Below are positions 6,059-6,922 of a DNA stretch of 6,922 nucleotides, piece after piece. The position numbers and the translations under genes are program-made. Every line of letters begins with the position of its first letter. The stretch's first letter is position 1. The DNA is from Candidatus Bipolaricaulota bacterium (GTDB lineage Bacteria > Bipolaricaulota > Bipolaricaulia > Bipolaricaulales > Bipolaricaulaceae): contig JANXBC010000057.1 in the NCBI GenBank assembly GCA_025060555.1, forward strand, positions 1 to 6,922. The letters are read 5' to 3'. The notes below the pieces were generated by a model. The model was not told the origin of the DNA, ran no database searches, and saw only the letters and a program-made list of their open reading frames with translations.

Positions 6059-6772
6059 GTGAGGAACTCGAGAGTTTCTTGGGGGCTACAATCAACCCCT
6101 TACCAGCTGTTTAATAGCGATATGGCTTGGGCCACCCTTCACCAAGAGAAGCTCGTCCTCCTCCGCCCGCAGGGCGAAGCGGCTGTCTGGCTCTGGGACA
6201 TTGCACGAACAATCGCTCGTGAAGCCCTTGGGCGAAGGAGATTCGCACAAGACCGGGACTCTCATCCCAAGCCCGAGGAGCGTGCGCAATTCCAGGTCTT
6301 TCAGAAGCTCGACCCACGGCCATTAGGCTCACTCCTTGCCAGAAGGTGGTGTTGCCATCCCACTGTTTTGGTCTTCCTCGATAGGCAAGTTGGAGTAAGA
6401 AAAGCGGAGCTGGAGGAGATAGGGAAACGCGGATGGAAGGAACTGGTCGAGAAAACCTTACAAAAGGCCGCGATCTTCACTGGGGAATTTTGGGCTAGAG
6501 ATAAAAAGAAGGTTACAAAGAGGATAAGAGCGTTGGTCAGCGGGTTACAGTTTCCGCGCGCAGGTGAAACGAGGCGCGGAGGAGCACCCGCCGCCGGGCA
6601 AACCAGCCTTTTCTTTCCGCTTGGTAAACGTAGACCTTGTTCCCTTGCGGCGGACTTCGCTGCCCAAGCCTGCAAGCTAGGCCTGCAGCGCCTCGCCCAG
6701 CCCTTGTTCGGCCATGGCAACGGAGCGCCGTATGGCATTTCCAGTCGGTGGGTGTTCGTGGGCAATAGGTAA
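6059..6772 (+). CDS. Long open frame of doubtful coding status (237 codons)
   Basis: A GTG at 6059 opens a 237-codon frame ending 11 bases before the tryptophanase-like gene. The middle part (about 6370-6540) translates to a protein-like, Lys/Glu-rich helical stretch (RKAELEEIGKRGWKELVEK, then DKKKVTKRIRALVSG). The part after 6545 is rich in Gly, Pro and Arg and looks non-coding. No ribosome binding site precedes the GTG. A short frame starting at ATG 6052 (MSREELESFLGATINPLPAV, then stop) has a better AGGA site. No family is recognised. It competes with a minus-strand small gene over 6092-6323, so at most part of it is likely real. A decayed gene is possible. Confidence 0.22.
   Translation: MRNSRVSWGLQSTPYQLFNSDMAWATLHQEKLVLLRPQGEAAVWLWDIARTIAREALGRRRFAQDRDSHPKPEERAQFQVFQKLDPRPLGSLLARRWCCHPTVLVFLDRQVGVRKAELEEIGKRGWKELVEKTLQKAAIFTGEFWARDKKKVTKRIRALVSGLQFPRAGETRRGGAPAAGQTSLFFPLGKRRPCSLAADFAAQACKLGLQRLAQPLFGHGNGAPYGISSRWVFVGNR
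6092..6323 (-). pseudogene. Small minus-strand gene with a frameshift near its start
   Basis: AAGGAGTGA (6337-6329, minus strand) is correctly placed before ATG 6323. After three codons the natural-looking continuation is in the next frame: VELLKDLELRTLLGLGM, then RVPVLCESPSPKG, SDCSCNVPEPDS, and ALRAEEDELLLVKGG to the stop at 6092. Removing one G from the GGG at 6315-6313 joins the two frames into a 76-residue product with four Cys residues (one alone, and a cluster near SDCSCN). It is either a recent pseudogene, a sequencing error, or chance on the strand opposite 6059-6772. I do not recognise a family. It lies upstream of the HEAT-like gene in the same direction. Confidence 0.33.
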
Positions 6773-6783
6773 CATTAAGGGCC

Positions 6784-6922
6784 ATGGACGACGGCTGGTG
6801 GCCGAAGCCCTACAAGATCAAGGTCGTGGAGCCCATCCGCCTCCCCTCCCGCGCGGAACGGGAAAAGCTCCTCGCGGAGGCCGGCTACAACGTCTTCAAC
6901 CTGCGCAGCTCGGACGTGTACA
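6784..6922 (+). CDS. Tryptophanase / tyrosine phenol-lyase family, N-terminal part
   Basis: The first 46 codons of a beta-eliminating lyase, cut by the right edge. ATG 6784 is the only reasonable start: an in-frame TAG lies at 6766-6768 with no start codon between. WWPKPYKIKVVEPIR and LAEAGYNVFNLRSSDVY match the N terminus of this PLP-dependent family, in which (E/K)P(F/Y)(K/R)IK-VEPI and L-S-DV(Y/F) are well conserved and lead into IDLLTDSGT. Members cleave tryptophan to indole, pyruvate and ammonia, or tyrosine to phenol, pyruvate and ammonia. The residues that distinguish them, and the PLP lysine, lie beyond the window. The upstream site AAGGG is only 2 bases from the ATG, so it is weak. 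No tnaC-like leader peptide is evident. Confidence 0.85.
   Translation, partial: MDDGWWPKPYKIKVVEPIRLPSRAEREKLLAEAGYNVFNLRSSDVY

Noticed and set aside
1..6922. tRNA, rRNA, CRISPR array, insertion sequence ends, RNase P or tmRNA
   Set aside because: Read for on both strands; no cloverleaf with a conserved T arm, repeat-spacer pattern, transposase motif or paired terminal repeats were seen.

Overview
The window is GC-rich bacterial DNA with compact genes, strong Shine-Dalgarno sequences (GGAGGTGA type) and sigma70-like promoters. A YqeG-type HAD phosphatase, a TAXI-type TRAP transporter, remnants of a PPi-type phosphofructokinase and a tryptophanase/tyrosine phenol-lyase suggest an anaerobic, possibly thermophilic, amino-acid-using bacterium from a deep or poorly sampled lineage. 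I cannot fix the phylum from the sequence.

Layout, left to right. The left edge holds the C-terminal part of a plus-strand YqeG-family HAD phosphatase (2-313). About 700 bases (314-1009) follow in which I recognise no gene. A minus-strand transport operon fills 1010-4679 and reads right to left: a sigma70-like promoter (4650-4679), a TAXI-family periplasmic binding protein (4582-3602), a strong intercistronic hairpin (3547-3585), a fused 4TM/12TM TRAP permease (3528-1474), and a DUF1850 protein whose GTG start overlaps the permease stop (1477-1010). Together these make a sodium- or proton-coupled TRAP-TAXI importer for an unknown, probably acidic, small organic substrate such as a dicarboxylate or acidic amino acid.

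Upstream of that promoter is the wreck of another minus-strand operon. It has a promoter (5979-5987), a 138-residue HEAT-like helical-repeat protein (5928-5512), a 63-residue helical protein with a perfect ribosome binding site (5443-5252), and a phosphofructokinase pseudogene (5249 to about 4706). The pseudogene still has a good ribosome binding site and readable family motifs, but it carries several frameshifts, an in-frame stop and an apparent internal deletion. Its 3' half is missing exactly where the TRAP promoter begins. Gene decay next to a join between unrelated transcription units is the main story of the window.

The right side (about 6000-6783) is ambiguous. It contains a minus-strand small gene with a good ribosome binding site but an apparent frameshift, opposed to a long plus-strand ORF of unknown nature. 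The window ends in the first 46 codons of a tryptophanase/tyrosine phenol-lyase family gene on the plus strand (6784 onward). I saw no tRNA, rRNA, CRISPR array or insertion sequence.
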